Under the pieces are notes generated by a model, which saw nothing but the letters and a program-made list of their open reading frames with translations, ran no database searches and was not told the DNA's origin. The translations under genes and the position numbers were made by a program. A stretch of DNA of 31,569 nt from UBA1774 sp045628925 (lineage in GTDB: Bacteria > Bacillota > Clostridia > Oscillospirales > Oscillospiraceae), in contig JAZQQF010000088.1 in NCBI GenBank assembly GCA_045628925.1, forward strand, positions 1 to 31,569. Direction: 5' to 3'. This document shows positions 18,143-26,015 of the stretch, in pieces. Position 1 is the first letter of the stretch. Every line of letters begins with the position of its first letter.

Positions 18143-18631
18143 ATGGGAACCCGAAAGATTCTGAAAAAGGGCGATCTGAGCCTGAAAAAAACGAGCCGCA
18201 CCGTGACGGAATATAATGCCCGTCTGCAGATCCTGCTGAACGATATGCGGGAGACGCTGGCGGAGGCCAACGGCGTAGGCCTTGCCGCGCCGCAGGTGGG
18301 CGTGCTGCGCCGCGCCGTCATCGTGGCGGACGTGAGCGGGGAGGAGCCCATTTACTATGAACTGATCAATCCGGAGATCGTGGAGCAGGAGGGCGAGCAG
18401 ATCGGCCCCGAGGGCTGCCTCAGCCTGCCCAATATCTGGGGCATCGTCACCCGTCCGGAAAAGGTGAAGGTGAAGGCGTTCGACCGTTACGGAAAGCCCT
18501 TCGAGCTGGAGGCCGAGGGCCTGCTGGCCCGCGCCTGCTGCCATGAGATCGACCATCTGAACGGCGTTCTCTTTGATTCCATCGCAGACCGCTTCCTCAG
18601 CGAGGAAGAGATCGAGGAAATGAGCGAATAA
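18143..18631 (+). CDS. def: Peptide deformylase
   Basis: The 162-residue metalloenzyme removes the formyl group from the initiator methionine. All three motifs are present: GVGLAAPQVG (44-53), EGCLSLP with metal ligand Cys92, and HEIDHLNG with His134, Glu135 and His138. The residue before HEIDH is Cys where many homologues have Gln. A GAGAGG ribosome site lies about seven bases before the ATG. The gene pairs with fmt, which makes the formylated initiator that this enzyme later processes. The 27-base gap to priA is the largest inside the long operon. Confidence 0.96.
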   Translation: MGTRKILKKGDLSLKKTSRTVTEYNARLQILLNDMRETLAEANGVGLAAPQVGVLRRAVIVADVSGEEPIYYELINPEIVEQEGEQIGPEGCLSLPNIWGIVTRPEKVKVKAFDRYGKPFELEAEGLLARACCHEIDHLNGVLFDSIADRFLSEEEIEEMSE

Positions 18632-18633
18632 GC

Positions 18634-19548
18634 ATGAAGATCCTGTTTATGGGCACCACGGATTTTGCCGTGAGCTGTCTGGACGCCATGCGGAAGGCTG
18701 GGTTCGAGGCCGCCGCCGTGGTGACGAAGGTGGATAAACCGAAAAACCGGGGCATGAAGCTGCAGTTTTCCGCCGTGAAGGAATATGCGCTGGCGGCGGG
18801 GATCCCCGTCTATCAGCCGGAAACGCTGAAAACGGAGGAAGTGCAGGCGGCGCTCCGGGCCTGTGAAGCGGACCTGTTCGTGGTCGTGGCCTACGGGAAG
18901 CTGCTACCGAAGGCCGTTTTGGATATGCCGAAGCTGGGCTGCATCAACGTGCACGGTTCGCTCCTCCCGAAATACCGGGGGGCCGCGCCCATCCAGTGGG
19001 CGGTGCTGAACGGGGAAAAAGAGACCGGCGTCAGCACCATGTATCTGGCGGAGGGTATGGATTCCGGCGACGTGATCGACACCGCGTCCACACCCATCGG
19101 CGAAGGCGAGAGCTTCGGCAGCGTCTACGAGCGGCTGAAAACGCTGGGCGGCGAGCTGCTGGTGAAAACGCTGGGCGCCTTTGCGGACGGGAGCGTGAAG
19201 GCCATCCCGCAGAACGAAGCGGATGCGACCTACGCGCCGCCCATCACGAAGGAAGATACCCTGATGGATTGGGGCTGGGCGCCCGAAAAGCTCGTGAGCC
19301 GCATCTGCGGGCTGGATCCGAAGCCCGGCGCAAGAGCGGTGCTGGGTTCTCAGGAATTTAAGCTGTTCAGCCCGAAATGCACGGGCAATACCACCGACCT
19401 GCCGGACGGCAGCGTGGTCGGCAGCGGCAAAGCGGGGCTGGAAGTAGCCTGCGGCGGGGGAAAGACCGTTCTCATCGGTGAACTGCAGGCCCCCGGCGGC
19501 AAGCGGATGCGCGCGGCGGATTACCTGCGCGGCCACAGTATCCCGTGA
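18634..19548 (+). CDS. fmt: Methionyl-tRNA formyltransferase
   Basis: The 304-residue enzyme transfers a formyl group from 10-formyl-tetrahydrofolate to Met-tRNA for initiation. The catalytic residues Asn105, His107 and Asp143 fall in NVHGSLLPKYRGAAPIQW and GMDSGDVI. The C-terminal oligonucleotide-binding region follows. Two bases separate it from def. Its stop overlaps the GTG start of rsmB by three bases (GTGA). No zinc-peptidase gene lies between fmt and rsmB, as it does in several Bacillota. Confidence 0.96.
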   Translation: MKILFMGTTDFAVSCLDAMRKAGFEAAAVVTKVDKPKNRGMKLQFSAVKEYALAAGIPVYQPETLKTEEVQAALRACEADLFVVVAYGKLLPKAVLDMPKLGCINVHGSLLPKYRGAAPIQWAVLNGEKETGVSTMYLAEGMDSGDVIDTASTPIGEGESFGSVYERLKTLGGELLVKTLGAFADGSVKAIPQNEADATYAPPITKEDTLMDWGWAPEKLVSRICGLDPKPGARAVLGSQEFKLFSPKCTGNTTDLPDGSVVGSGKAGLEVACGGGKTVLIGELQAPGGKRMRAADYLRGHSIP

Positions 19549-20852
19549 CCGGGCGGGAGATCGCAGTTCAGGCACTGCTGAACTGCGAAAAACGGAACGC
19601 ATGGTCGGACGCTTATCTGAACGGCCTGCTCACGAAGGAAAAGCCGGAGCGGCGGGAGGCCGCGCTGGGGTACCGCATCTTTGCGGGCGTCCTGCAGAAC
19701 CGGGAGGCCTGCGACTGGTACCTTGCGCCCTATCTGAAGGGGAAGCTGCAGCCGGAGGTGCGGGCGATCTTGCGCTCGGCCGTGTACCAGCTGGCATTTC
19801 TGGATAAGATACCCGCTTCCGCGGCGGTGAACGAGGCCGTGGAGCTGGCAAAAAGAATGACGAATCCCGGCGCGGCAAAGCTGGTGAATGCCGTTTTGCG
19901 GCGGTTGACCGCTGCGCCGCTGCCAATGCTCCCCGCGGGGAACGACGGGGAGAGCCTCTCCGTCCGATATTCCCGCCCGCGGGAGTGGACGGAATACTAT
20001 CTCACGCTGCTGGGAGAGGAAAAGACCCGGGCGCTGTTGGAAGCGGACAATCGGCCCGCGCCCACCTGCCTGCGGGTGAACCGATTGAAGGCAAGTCCCG
20101 AACAGGCGCTGACCGCCCTGCTGGAAGACGGGGTGGAGGCGAAGCCCGCCGCCATGGAGGATTTCTTCACGGCGGAGCAGACCGGCGCGGTCACGGAGCT
20201 TCGCGCCTTCCGGGAAGGCATGGTGACCGTGCAGGACCCGGCGGCGGCGCTCCCGGCACTGGCCTCCGGCGTAAAGCCGGGGATGCAGGTGCTGGACGCC
20301 TGCGCGGCCCCCGGCGGGAAGAGCTTTCTGCTGGCCCAGAAGATGGAAAACCGGGGCAGCATCCTCGCCTGCGACCTGCACGAAAACAAGCTGCGGCGCA
20401 TCCGCGAGGGCGCGGAGCGGCTGGGCGTGACGAATCTGGAAACGAGGGCGCAGGACGCGAGGCAGCCGGACGGTTCACTTATGGAGCGGTTCGACCTCGT
20501 GCTGGCGGACGTGCCCTGTTCCGGGCTGGGCGTGGTGCGGAAGAAGCCGGAGATCCGCTATAAGACCCGCGCGGAGATCGCCCCGCTGCCGGAAACGCAG
20601 CTGGCCATTCTGAACGGTCTGAGCCGCTGCGTGAAGCCGGGCGGAACGCTCCTGTATTCCACCTGCACGCTGGTGCGCGAGGAAAACGAAGCCGTGACCG
20701 AACGATTCCTCGGGGAACACCCGGAATTTGCCCGTGCGCCGCTGGAGCTGCCGCAGCCCTTCGGAACGGTGGAATGCGGCGAACGGACGGTCTGGCCCTT
20801 TGAATACGATACGGATGGATTTTACCTATGCAGGATGGTAAGAAAGAAATAA
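19545..20852 (+). CDS. rsmB: 16S rRNA m5C967 methyltransferase RsmB
   Basis: The 435-residue protein has an N-terminal NusB-like RNA-binding domain (about 1-140) and a C-terminal SAM-dependent methyltransferase domain. The SAM loop LDACAAPGGKS is near residue 250. The two catalytic cysteines are Cys325 (DVPCSGLGVVRKKPEIRY) and Cys374 (YSTCTL). The GTG at 19545 is the only reasonable start, given its overlap with fmt. The gene modifies a 16S rRNA cytosine during ribosome assembly. The end overlaps rlmN by 25 bases. Confidence 0.95.
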   Translation: MTGREIAVQALLNCEKRNAWSDAYLNGLLTKEKPERREAALGYRIFAGVLQNREACDWYLAPYLKGKLQPEVRAILRSAVYQLAFLDKIPASAAVNEAVELAKRMTNPGAAKLVNAVLRRLTAAPLPMLPAGNDGESLSVRYSRPREWTEYYLTLLGEEKTRALLEADNRPAPTCLRVNRLKASPEQALTALLEDGVEAKPAAMEDFFTAEQTGAVTELRAFREGMVTVQDPAAALPALASGVKPGMQVLDACAAPGGKSFLLAQKMENRGSILACDLHENKLRRIREGAERLGVTNLETRAQDARQPDGSLMERFDLVLADVPCSGLGVVRKKPEIRYKTRAEIAPLPETQLAILNGLSRCVKPGGTLLYSTCTLVREENEAVTERFLGEHPEFARAPLELPQPFGTVECGERTVWPFEYDTDGFYLCRMVRKK

Positions 20853-21853
20853 GATCGCTGCTGCCGGAGGAACTGAAGACCGAACTGGAAGCGCTGGGCG
20901 AACCGGCCTTCCGGGCGAAGCAGGTCTTTGAATGGCTCACAAAGGGCGTGCGCAGCTTTGACGAGATGACGAATCTTTCCAAGGCGCTGCGCATGAAGCT
21001 GGCGGAGCATTTTGAGCTGTCCGCGCCGGAGGTGCTGCGCAAGCAGGTATCCCAGCAGGACGGAACGGTGAAGTATCTCTGGCGGCTCAGCGACGGGAAC
21101 GCGGTAGAAAGCGTCGTCATGCGCTACAGCTACGGGAACACCGTCTGCATTTCCTCGCAGGTGGGCTGCCGTCAGGGCTGCGTGTTCTGCGCGTCCACCG
21201 GGCTGGGGTTCATCCGGAACCTGAGCGCCGGGGAAATGCTCTCCGAGGTGCTGTATTCCGGACTGGACAGCGGCGTGCCCATCACGGGCATCGTGCTGAT
21301 GGGCATCGGCGAACCGCTGGAGAACTATGACAACGTGCTGCAGTTCCTGCGCCTTGTGAACCATCCGCAGGGCCTGAACATCGGGATGCGGCATATCTCT
21401 CTTTCCACCTGCGGTCTGGTGCCGGGCATTTACCGACTGGCGGAGGAAAACCTGCAGCTGACGCTGTCCATTTCCCTCCACGCGCCGGATGACGAGACCA
21501 GAAACCGGCTCATGCCGATCTCCCGGAAATATGAGCTGGAAACACTTATCAAAAGCTGCGAGGATTATTTCCGGCGCACGGAGCGGCGCATCAGCTTTGA
21601 ATATGCCTTGATCGAGGGCGTGAACGATTCGCCCCGGCAGGCGAAGCTGCTGGCCGAGCTGATGCGTCGGACCCACGGGCATCTGAACCTCATCCCGCTG
21701 AACCGGGTGGAGGGCAGCCCGCTGATCCCGGGCGATACCCGGGCATTCTCGCAGAGATTAAAGGAGCTGGGCGTGAACGTGACCGTCCGCCGCCGTCTGG
21801 GCGCGGATATCGAAGCGGCCTGCGGACAGCTCCGCCGAAAGGAGGCCACCTGA
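20828..21853 (+). CDS. rlmN: Radical SAM rRNA/tRNA adenine-C2 methyltransferase RlmN
   Basis: The 341-residue enzyme methylates 23S rRNA A2503 and tRNA adenosine-37. The radical SAM cluster ligands are Cys114, Cys118 and Cys121 (CRQGCVFC). The two extra thiols of the methyl-transfer mechanism are at Cys107 (TVCISSQ) and Cys332 (AACGQL), so the mechanism looks complete. The ATG at 20828 lies inside the end of rsmB. The C-terminal RRRLGADIEAACGQ motif distinguishes RlmN/Cfr enzymes from other radical SAM proteins; Cfr itself is less likely because of the housekeeping context. Confidence 0.94.
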   Translation: MQDGKKEIRSLLPEELKTELEALGEPAFRAKQVFEWLTKGVRSFDEMTNLSKALRMKLAEHFELSAPEVLRKQVSQQDGTVKYLWRLSDGNAVESVVMRYSYGNTVCISSQVGCRQGCVFCASTGLGFIRNLSAGEMLSEVLYSGLDSGVPITGIVLMGIGEPLENYDNVLQFLRLVNHPQGLNIGMRHISLSTCGLVPGIYRLAEENLQLTLSISLHAPDDETRNRLMPISRKYELETLIKSCEDYFRRTERRISFEYALIEGVNDSPRQAKLLAELMRRTHGHLNLIPLNRVEGSPLIPGDTRAFSQRLKELGVNVTVRRRLGADIEAACGQLRRKEAT

Positions 21854-21854
21854 A

Positions 21855-22601
21855 ATGCGCTTTTGGAGTCTGACAGATCAGGGACGGGTCCGGAAACAGA
21901 ATCAGGATGCCTGTGAAGTCCTGCCCTTCCGATTGGAGGACGGGGCGGAGGTGCTTGCCGCCGTCGTGTGCGACGGGATGGGCGGCGCAAAGGCCGGGAA
22001 CGTCGCTAGCGCCATGGCGGTCGAGATCTCCCTGCGGGAGCTGCAAAGCGGCTTTTCCGAGCGCGGGCAGACGGATACGCAGGTGCTCGGCGCCGTGAAA
22101 ACGGCAAACCGCGAGATCTATGAAAAAGCGAATTACGAACTGGACTACGACGGGATGGGCACCACGCTGGTGGCGGCCGTCTGCGTCGGAAACCGGGTCA
22201 CGGTCGCCAACGTGGGGGACAGCCGCTGTTATCTCATCCGGGAGGGCGGCATCTTCCAGCTCACCAAGGACCACTCTCTTGTGGAGGACATGGTGGACCG
22301 GGGCGAGATCGAGCGGGCGGATGCGTGGAAGCATCCCCGCCGGAATTACATCACCCGTGCGCTTGGCGCGGAGGCGGATATCGAGTGCGACCTGTTCTTC
22401 CATACGCTGGAGGAGGGGGACGTGCTGCTGCTCTGCACCGATGGGCTCAGCGGCGTGGTGAATCCGCAGGAACTGCTGTTTGAGGTTGTCTACGGCGGCG
22501 AACTGGAAACCGCGGTGACGCGCATGGTGGATATCTCGCTGGAGCGGGGCGCACCCGATAACGTAACGGCTGTGCTGCTGGCGCAGACAGACGCGGAATG
22601 A
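21855..22601 (+). CDS. prpC: PP2C-family Ser/Thr protein phosphatase (PrpC/Stp type)
   Basis: The 248-residue phosphatase has the PP2C metal motifs: NQDAC with Asp18, VCDGMGG with Asp40, a GMGTTLVAAV segment, NVGDSRCYLI, the ITRALG strand, and a later LCTDGLSG with its Asp. These bind Mn or Mg ions for dephosphorylation of Ser/Thr-phosphoproteins. It is the cognate phosphatase of the kinase encoded ten bases downstream. An AAAGGAGG site at 21838-21845 lies inside the end of rlmN, nine bases before the ATG. The rlmN-phosphatase-kinase-rsgA order is conserved in Bacillota. Confidence 0.94.
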   Translation: MRFWSLTDQGRVRKQNQDACEVLPFRLEDGAEVLAAVVCDGMGGAKAGNVASAMAVEISLRELQSGFSERGQTDTQVLGAVKTANREIYEKANYELDYDGMGTTLVAAVCVGNRVTVANVGDSRCYLIREGGIFQLTKDHSLVEDMVDRGEIERADAWKHPRRNYITRALGAEADIECDLFFHTLEEGDVLLLCTDGLSGVVNPQELLFEVVYGGELETAVTRMVDISLERGAPDNVTAVLLAQTDAE

Positions 22602-22611
22602 GGACTTGACG

Positions 22612-24435
22612 ATGGAAAACAACGATAAATACATCGGCCAGATGCTGGATAACCGATACGAGATACTGGAGCGTATCGGCGTCGGCGGCATGGCCGTGGT
22701 CTATAAAGCACTGTGCCACCGGCTGAACCGCTACGTGGCCGTGAAGATTCTGAAGGACGACTATGCGGTGGATGAGGATTTCCGCCGCCGCTTCCACACG
22801 GAGGCGCAGGCCGTCGCCATGCTCAGCCATCCCAATATCGTGACGGTATACGACGTCAGCCGCACACAGGACGTGGACTATATCGTCATGGAACTGATCG
22901 AGGGCATGACGCTGAAGCAGTATATGCAGAAGCGGGGCCAGCTCAGCTGGAAGGAAGCGCTGCATTTCAGTATGCAGATCAGCAAGGCGCTGATGCACGC
23001 CCACAGCCGGGGCATCATCCACCGGGATACCAAGCCCCACAATATTATGATCCTGAAGGACGGCAGCGTCCGCGTGGCTGATTTCGGCATCGCCCGTCTC
23101 AGCTCCACCCAGAATACCCTGACCCAGCAGACCCTCGGCAGCGTGCACTATATTTCCCCCGAGCAGGCCAAGGGCAGCAATATCGACGCTCGCACCGATA
23201 TCTATTCGCTGGGCGTGGTCATGTATGAAATGCTCACCGGCCGCCTGCCCTTCGAGGGGGAGAACGCCGTTTCCATCGCCATTCAGCATATCAGCTCCGT
23301 ACCGCTGATGCCGCGGGAGATCAACCCGGAGATCCCCGTCGGCATGGAAACGATCACGATGAAGGCCATGAATCCAAATCTGGAACGCCGCTATCAGTCG
23401 GCGGAAAAGCTGCACGACGATCTGGAGGCCTTCCGCAAGAATCCGGAAGCCGATTTTTCCGACAGTGAGCTGCCCTTTGAGAGCGACCATGCGCCGGAAC
23501 CGGCAAAGCCCGTCAAAAACCCGAAGTCGGAAGGGACTTCCACGCGGACAGCCGGCACCGCGCCGGAGCTTCCGCCGGTCAGCCGCCGCGGCGAACTGAC
23601 GAAGGAGGAATACCGGGATAATTCCCGCCGCGCCAGAACGGTGTCGATCCTCAGCGGGATGTTCCTGGTCATTCTGTTCATCCTCGGCGTGTTCCTGTAT
23701 CTGTGGCGCAACTGGTTCAATGATATGTTCACCGAGCCGGAGACCATGTCGGTGCCCTCGTTTGTCGGAGTCAAGCTGGAGGATATTCTGGCGAACCCCG
23801 CTTATACCGATTATTTCAACATCACCCCCACCTATGAGGGCAGTGAGAGCGTGGAGGCGGGCTGCGTCATCAGTCAGATCCCTGCCGCCAACCGGACGGT
23901 CATCAAGACCGACAGTAAGGCGGATATCAAGCTGGTCGTCAGCATCGGAACGGATATCGTCGTCGTGCCCGAACTGGTGAACGAGGATTACCGGCAGGCC
24001 ATCATCTATCTGAATAATCTGAAGCTGCAGCATCAGGAGAGCTTTGTGAAGTCCGATGACGTGACGGAGGGCTACGTCATCTCCGCGATCCCCGAAGCGG
24101 GAACAGAGCTGAAGGCCGGCGACACCGTATTTCTGGAGATCAGCACCGGGCCGGAGATCAAGTATGCGGATATGCCGGATCTGGTCGGCGAACCGCTGCA
24201 GAATGCCCGCGCCAAGATCGAGGCGCTGAACCTGACCGTCGGCTCCGTGACGGAGGTGTTCAGCGATGAACCCATCGGAACGGTGGTGTTCCAGAGCCGC
24301 AGCCCCGGCGACAAGGTGCAGGAGCATACGCGCATCAACCTGAACGTCTCCGGCGGACCGGAACCGACGGTCCCGCCCGTGGAGGACTATCCGCCCGCAG
24401 AGTCGGGTGAAAACGAGGACGGCAGCGTTGGCTGA
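22612..24435 (+). CDS. prkC: Ser/Thr protein kinase with PASTA domains (PrkC/StkP type)
   Basis: The ATG at 22612 is preceded by GAGGA seven bases upstream, so I prefer it to the TTG at 22606. The 607-residue membrane kinase has a cytoplasmic kinase domain (about 16-275) with Gly-loop GVGGMAVV (23-30), Lys45, HRDTKPHN (138-145; catalytic Asp139) and VADFGIA (Asp157). A membrane helix lies near 344-366. Three extracellular PASTA repeats follow (about 379-585), which in this family bind peptidoglycan fragments, then an acidic tail. Thr in the HRDTKPHN motif replaces the usual hydrophobic residue. Typical targets include cell-wall and translation proteins. Confidence 0.95.
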   Translation: MENNDKYIGQMLDNRYEILERIGVGGMAVVYKALCHRLNRYVAVKILKDDYAVDEDFRRRFHTEAQAVAMLSHPNIVTVYDVSRTQDVDYIVMELIEGMTLKQYMQKRGQLSWKEALHFSMQISKALMHAHSRGIIHRDTKPHNIMILKDGSVRVADFGIARLSSTQNTLTQQTLGSVHYISPEQAKGSNIDARTDIYSLGVVMYEMLTGRLPFEGENAVSIAIQHISSVPLMPREINPEIPVGMETITMKAMNPNLERRYQSAEKLHDDLEAFRKNPEADFSDSELPFESDHAPEPAKPVKNPKSEGTSTRTAGTAPELPPVSRRGELTKEEYRDNSRRARTVSILSGMFLVILFILGVFLYLWRNWFNDMFTEPETMSVPSFVGVKLEDILANPAYTDYFNITPTYEGSESVEAGCVISQIPAANRTVIKTDSKADIKLVVSIGTDIVVVPELVNEDYRQAIIYLNNLKLQHQESFVKSDDVTEGYVISAIPEAGTELKAGDTVFLEISTGPEIKYADMPDLVGEPLQNARAKIEALNLTVGSVTEVFSDEPIGTVVFQSRSPGDKVQEHTRINLNVSGGPEPTVPPVEDYPPAESGENEDGSVG

Positions 24436-25312
24436 GGGCCTGATCGTCAAGGCCGTGCGCGGCCTGTGGTACGTGGAAACAGCGGAGGGGACCCTGTGCT
24501 GCACGGCGCGGGGGAAGCTCCGCAGCGGGAAGGAAACGCCGCTGGTGGGCGACCGGGTAACGGTCACGCCGCTGAACGGCGGGAAGGGCAGCCTTGAAGA
24601 GGTGCTGCCCCGGCGGAACGCCTTCGTGCGGCCAAGCGTTGCGAATATCGACGCGCTGGTCATCCTCTGTTCGGCAGCCCTTCCGGTGACGGATCCTTAT
24701 CTCATCGACCGGATGATCGCCATCAGCGAGCTGAAAAACTGCGAGCCGATCCTTTGCTTCCATAAGTGCGACCTTGCCCGCGCCCCGGAGCTGACGGGGC
24801 GATATCGGAAGGCCGGGTTTTCCGTGTTTGAGACCAGCTCGGAGACGGGGGAGGGCCTTCCGGCGCTGCGGGAAGCCCTGCGGGGGAAGACCTGCGCCTT
24901 CACCGGCAATTCCGGCGTGGGGAAGTCCAGCCTGCTGAACGCGCTGGAGCCGTCGCTCACGCTGGAGACCGGCGAGGTGAGCGAAAAGCTGGGCCGCGGT
25001 CGGCATACCACCCGCCACGTGGAGCTGTTCCGCCTCGGCTGCGGAGCCTGCGCGGTGGATACGCCGGGCTTCGCCGCCTTTGACGGGGAGGAGGTCTCGC
25101 TGGAGCTGAAGGAAAAGCTGCCGGAGCTGTTCCGGGAGTTTCGGCCCTATCTCGGCCTCTGCCGCTATCATGACTGCCGCCACGGGAAGGACGATGGCTG
25201 CGCCGTCCGCGCCGCCGCGGGAGCGGGGGAGATATCGGAGGGGCGGTATGAGAGCTATCTCCGGCTGCTGGAGGAGCTGAAAGACCTGAAAGAATGGGAT
25301 TTCCGGAATTGA
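24428..25312 (+). CDS. rsgA: Ribosome small-subunit biogenesis GTPase RsgA
   Basis: The TTG at 24428 has a GAGGA site eight bases upstream and yields MAEGLIVKAVRG, the usual start; a GTG at 24407 is an alternative. The 294-residue circularly permuted GTPase has an N-terminal OB fold, then the G4 position (HKCD, 112-115), then GNSGVGKS (160-167) and DTPGF. The C-terminal zinc-binding site is Cys245, Cys250, His252, Cys258. It acts in late 30S maturation. The G4 motif normally reads NKxD; here His replaces Asn. The gene overlaps the prkC stop by eight bases and ends the long operon; the next promoter begins at its stop codon. Confidence 0.93.
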   Translation: MAEGLIVKAVRGLWYVETAEGTLCCTARGKLRSGKETPLVGDRVTVTPLNGGKGSLEEVLPRRNAFVRPSVANIDALVILCSAALPVTDPYLIDRMIAISELKNCEPILCFHKCDLARAPELTGRYRKAGFSVFETSSETGEGLPALREALRGKTCAFTGNSGVGKSSLLNALEPSLTLETGEVSEKLGRGRHTTRHVELFRLGCGACAVDTPGFAAFDGEEVSLELKEKLPELFREFRPYLGLCRYHDCRHGKDDGCAVRAAAGAGEISEGRYESYLRLLEELKDLKEWDFRN

Positions 25313-25337
25313 CTTCCGACAGGGTCCGTGCTATGAT
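25309..25337 (+). promoter_or_regulatory. Sigma-A-type promoter for the small membrane protein gene
   Basis: TTGACT (25309-25314) and TATGAT (25332-25337) are separated by 17 bases. The -35 box overlaps the rsgA stop codon. It lies 36 bases before the next ATG. This marks a transcription unit separate from the prkC operon. Confidence 0.75.
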
Positions 25338-25373
25338 ATCGGTAACTACATAATCTTCGGGAGGAATTTCTGC

Positions 25374-25895
25374 ATGGAAGAAAAGTATGGGAAGAAAGTC
25401 GCTACCCTGAAGCTCTCGGGTATGATCTATCTTCCCCTCGTCATGGTTTCCCTGATCTTTTTCGTCGTTTTCCTCGCAACCCTCATCAGCGCGATCCGCG
25501 GTAACAGCAAAGTGATGGCCATCGCCATCGTCGCCGGTATCGGCCTCGTGGTGTGCATCGTCGGCCTGCTGCGGCAGATTCTCACCGTCCGCATGGATAT
25601 CTATGACAAGCATCTGGTGGAAGTGAAGATGCTGGGCACCAACGTGATCGCGGCGGAAGACCTGCGCGCCATCATCTGGCAGTTCCCCGGGGCCAACCCC
25701 ATGAACTCCCGCGCTGCCCGCGTGAACAACACCTCTGCGGAATGCATCTTCAAGGATGGCCGCAAGACCGTCAAGGTGCAGGACTCCTATTATCAGGAAA
25801 TGGAGAAGAACATCTCCGCGTTCCAGACCCGCAACAATATCCCCAAGGATCTGGAGGTCCAGAAAAAGGGCGGCCGCCGCTACGATAACATCTGA
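25374..25895 (+). CDS. Small two-helix membrane protein of unknown function
   Basis: I do not recognise this 173-residue protein. It has a short basic N-terminus, two hydrophobic helices (about 17-42 and 48-68, joined by RGNSK), and a hydrophilic C-terminal domain of about 100 residues. That domain contains alternating hydrophobic and charged segments (VRMDIYDKHLVEVKMLG) and a Gln/Arg/Lys-rich end (LEVQKKGGRRYDNI). The topology suggests that both ends face the cytoplasm. The C-terminal domain could be a PH-like fold of the kind seen in bacterial membrane proteins, but that is a guess. A GGGAGGA ribosome site precedes the ATG. It has its own promoter and is followed by a terminator, so it is probably monocistronic. 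Confidence 0.75.
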   Translation: MEEKYGKKVATLKLSGMIYLPLVMVSLIFFVVFLATLISAIRGNSKVMAIAIVAGIGLVVCIVGLLRQILTVRMDIYDKHLVEVKMLGTNVIAAEDLRAIIWQFPGANPMNSRAARVNNTSAECIFKDGRKTVKVQDSYYQEMEKNISAFQTRNNIPKDLEVQKKGGRRYDNI

Positions 25896-25911
25896 TACGA
25901 AGATACAGCTC

Positions 25912-25945
25912 ATGAGCCTGACGCTTTCGCGCCGGGCTCATTTTT
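25912..25945 (+). terminator. Intrinsic terminator after the small membrane protein gene
   Basis: ATGAGCC (25912-25918) pairs with GGCTCAT (25935-25941). The stem continues inward with a CGC/GCG segment closing a four-base TTTC loop, with one mismatch. TTTTT follows at 25941-25945. Confidence 0.8.
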
Positions 25946-25949
25946 GCGC

Positions 25950-25978
25950 TTGTACTTCCCGGCGGAGTTTGATAGAAT
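25950..25978 (+). promoter_or_regulatory. Promoter for the GH3 glycosidase gene
   Basis: TTGTAC (25950-25955) and TAGAAT (25973-25978) are 17 bases apart, with a TG-A extension before the -10. It starts right after the upstream terminator and lies 37 bases before the GH3 ATG. No catabolite-repression operator was recognised. Confidence 0.65.
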
Positions 25979-26015
25979 GCAGACAGAATGCAGTTTTTTG
26001 AAAAGGAGTATTTCT

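Noticed and set aside
22447..24663. A 738-codon minus-strand open frame opposite prkC
   Set aside because: It is the same kind of shadow, with low-complexity His/Arg-rich sequence opposite a clear kinase.
21855..25312. Idea that the kinase-phosphatase-rsgA block is a horizontally acquired defence system
   Set aside because: The order rlmN, PP2C phosphatase, PASTA kinase, rsgA is a standard housekeeping arrangement in Bacillota, and base composition matches the neighbours.
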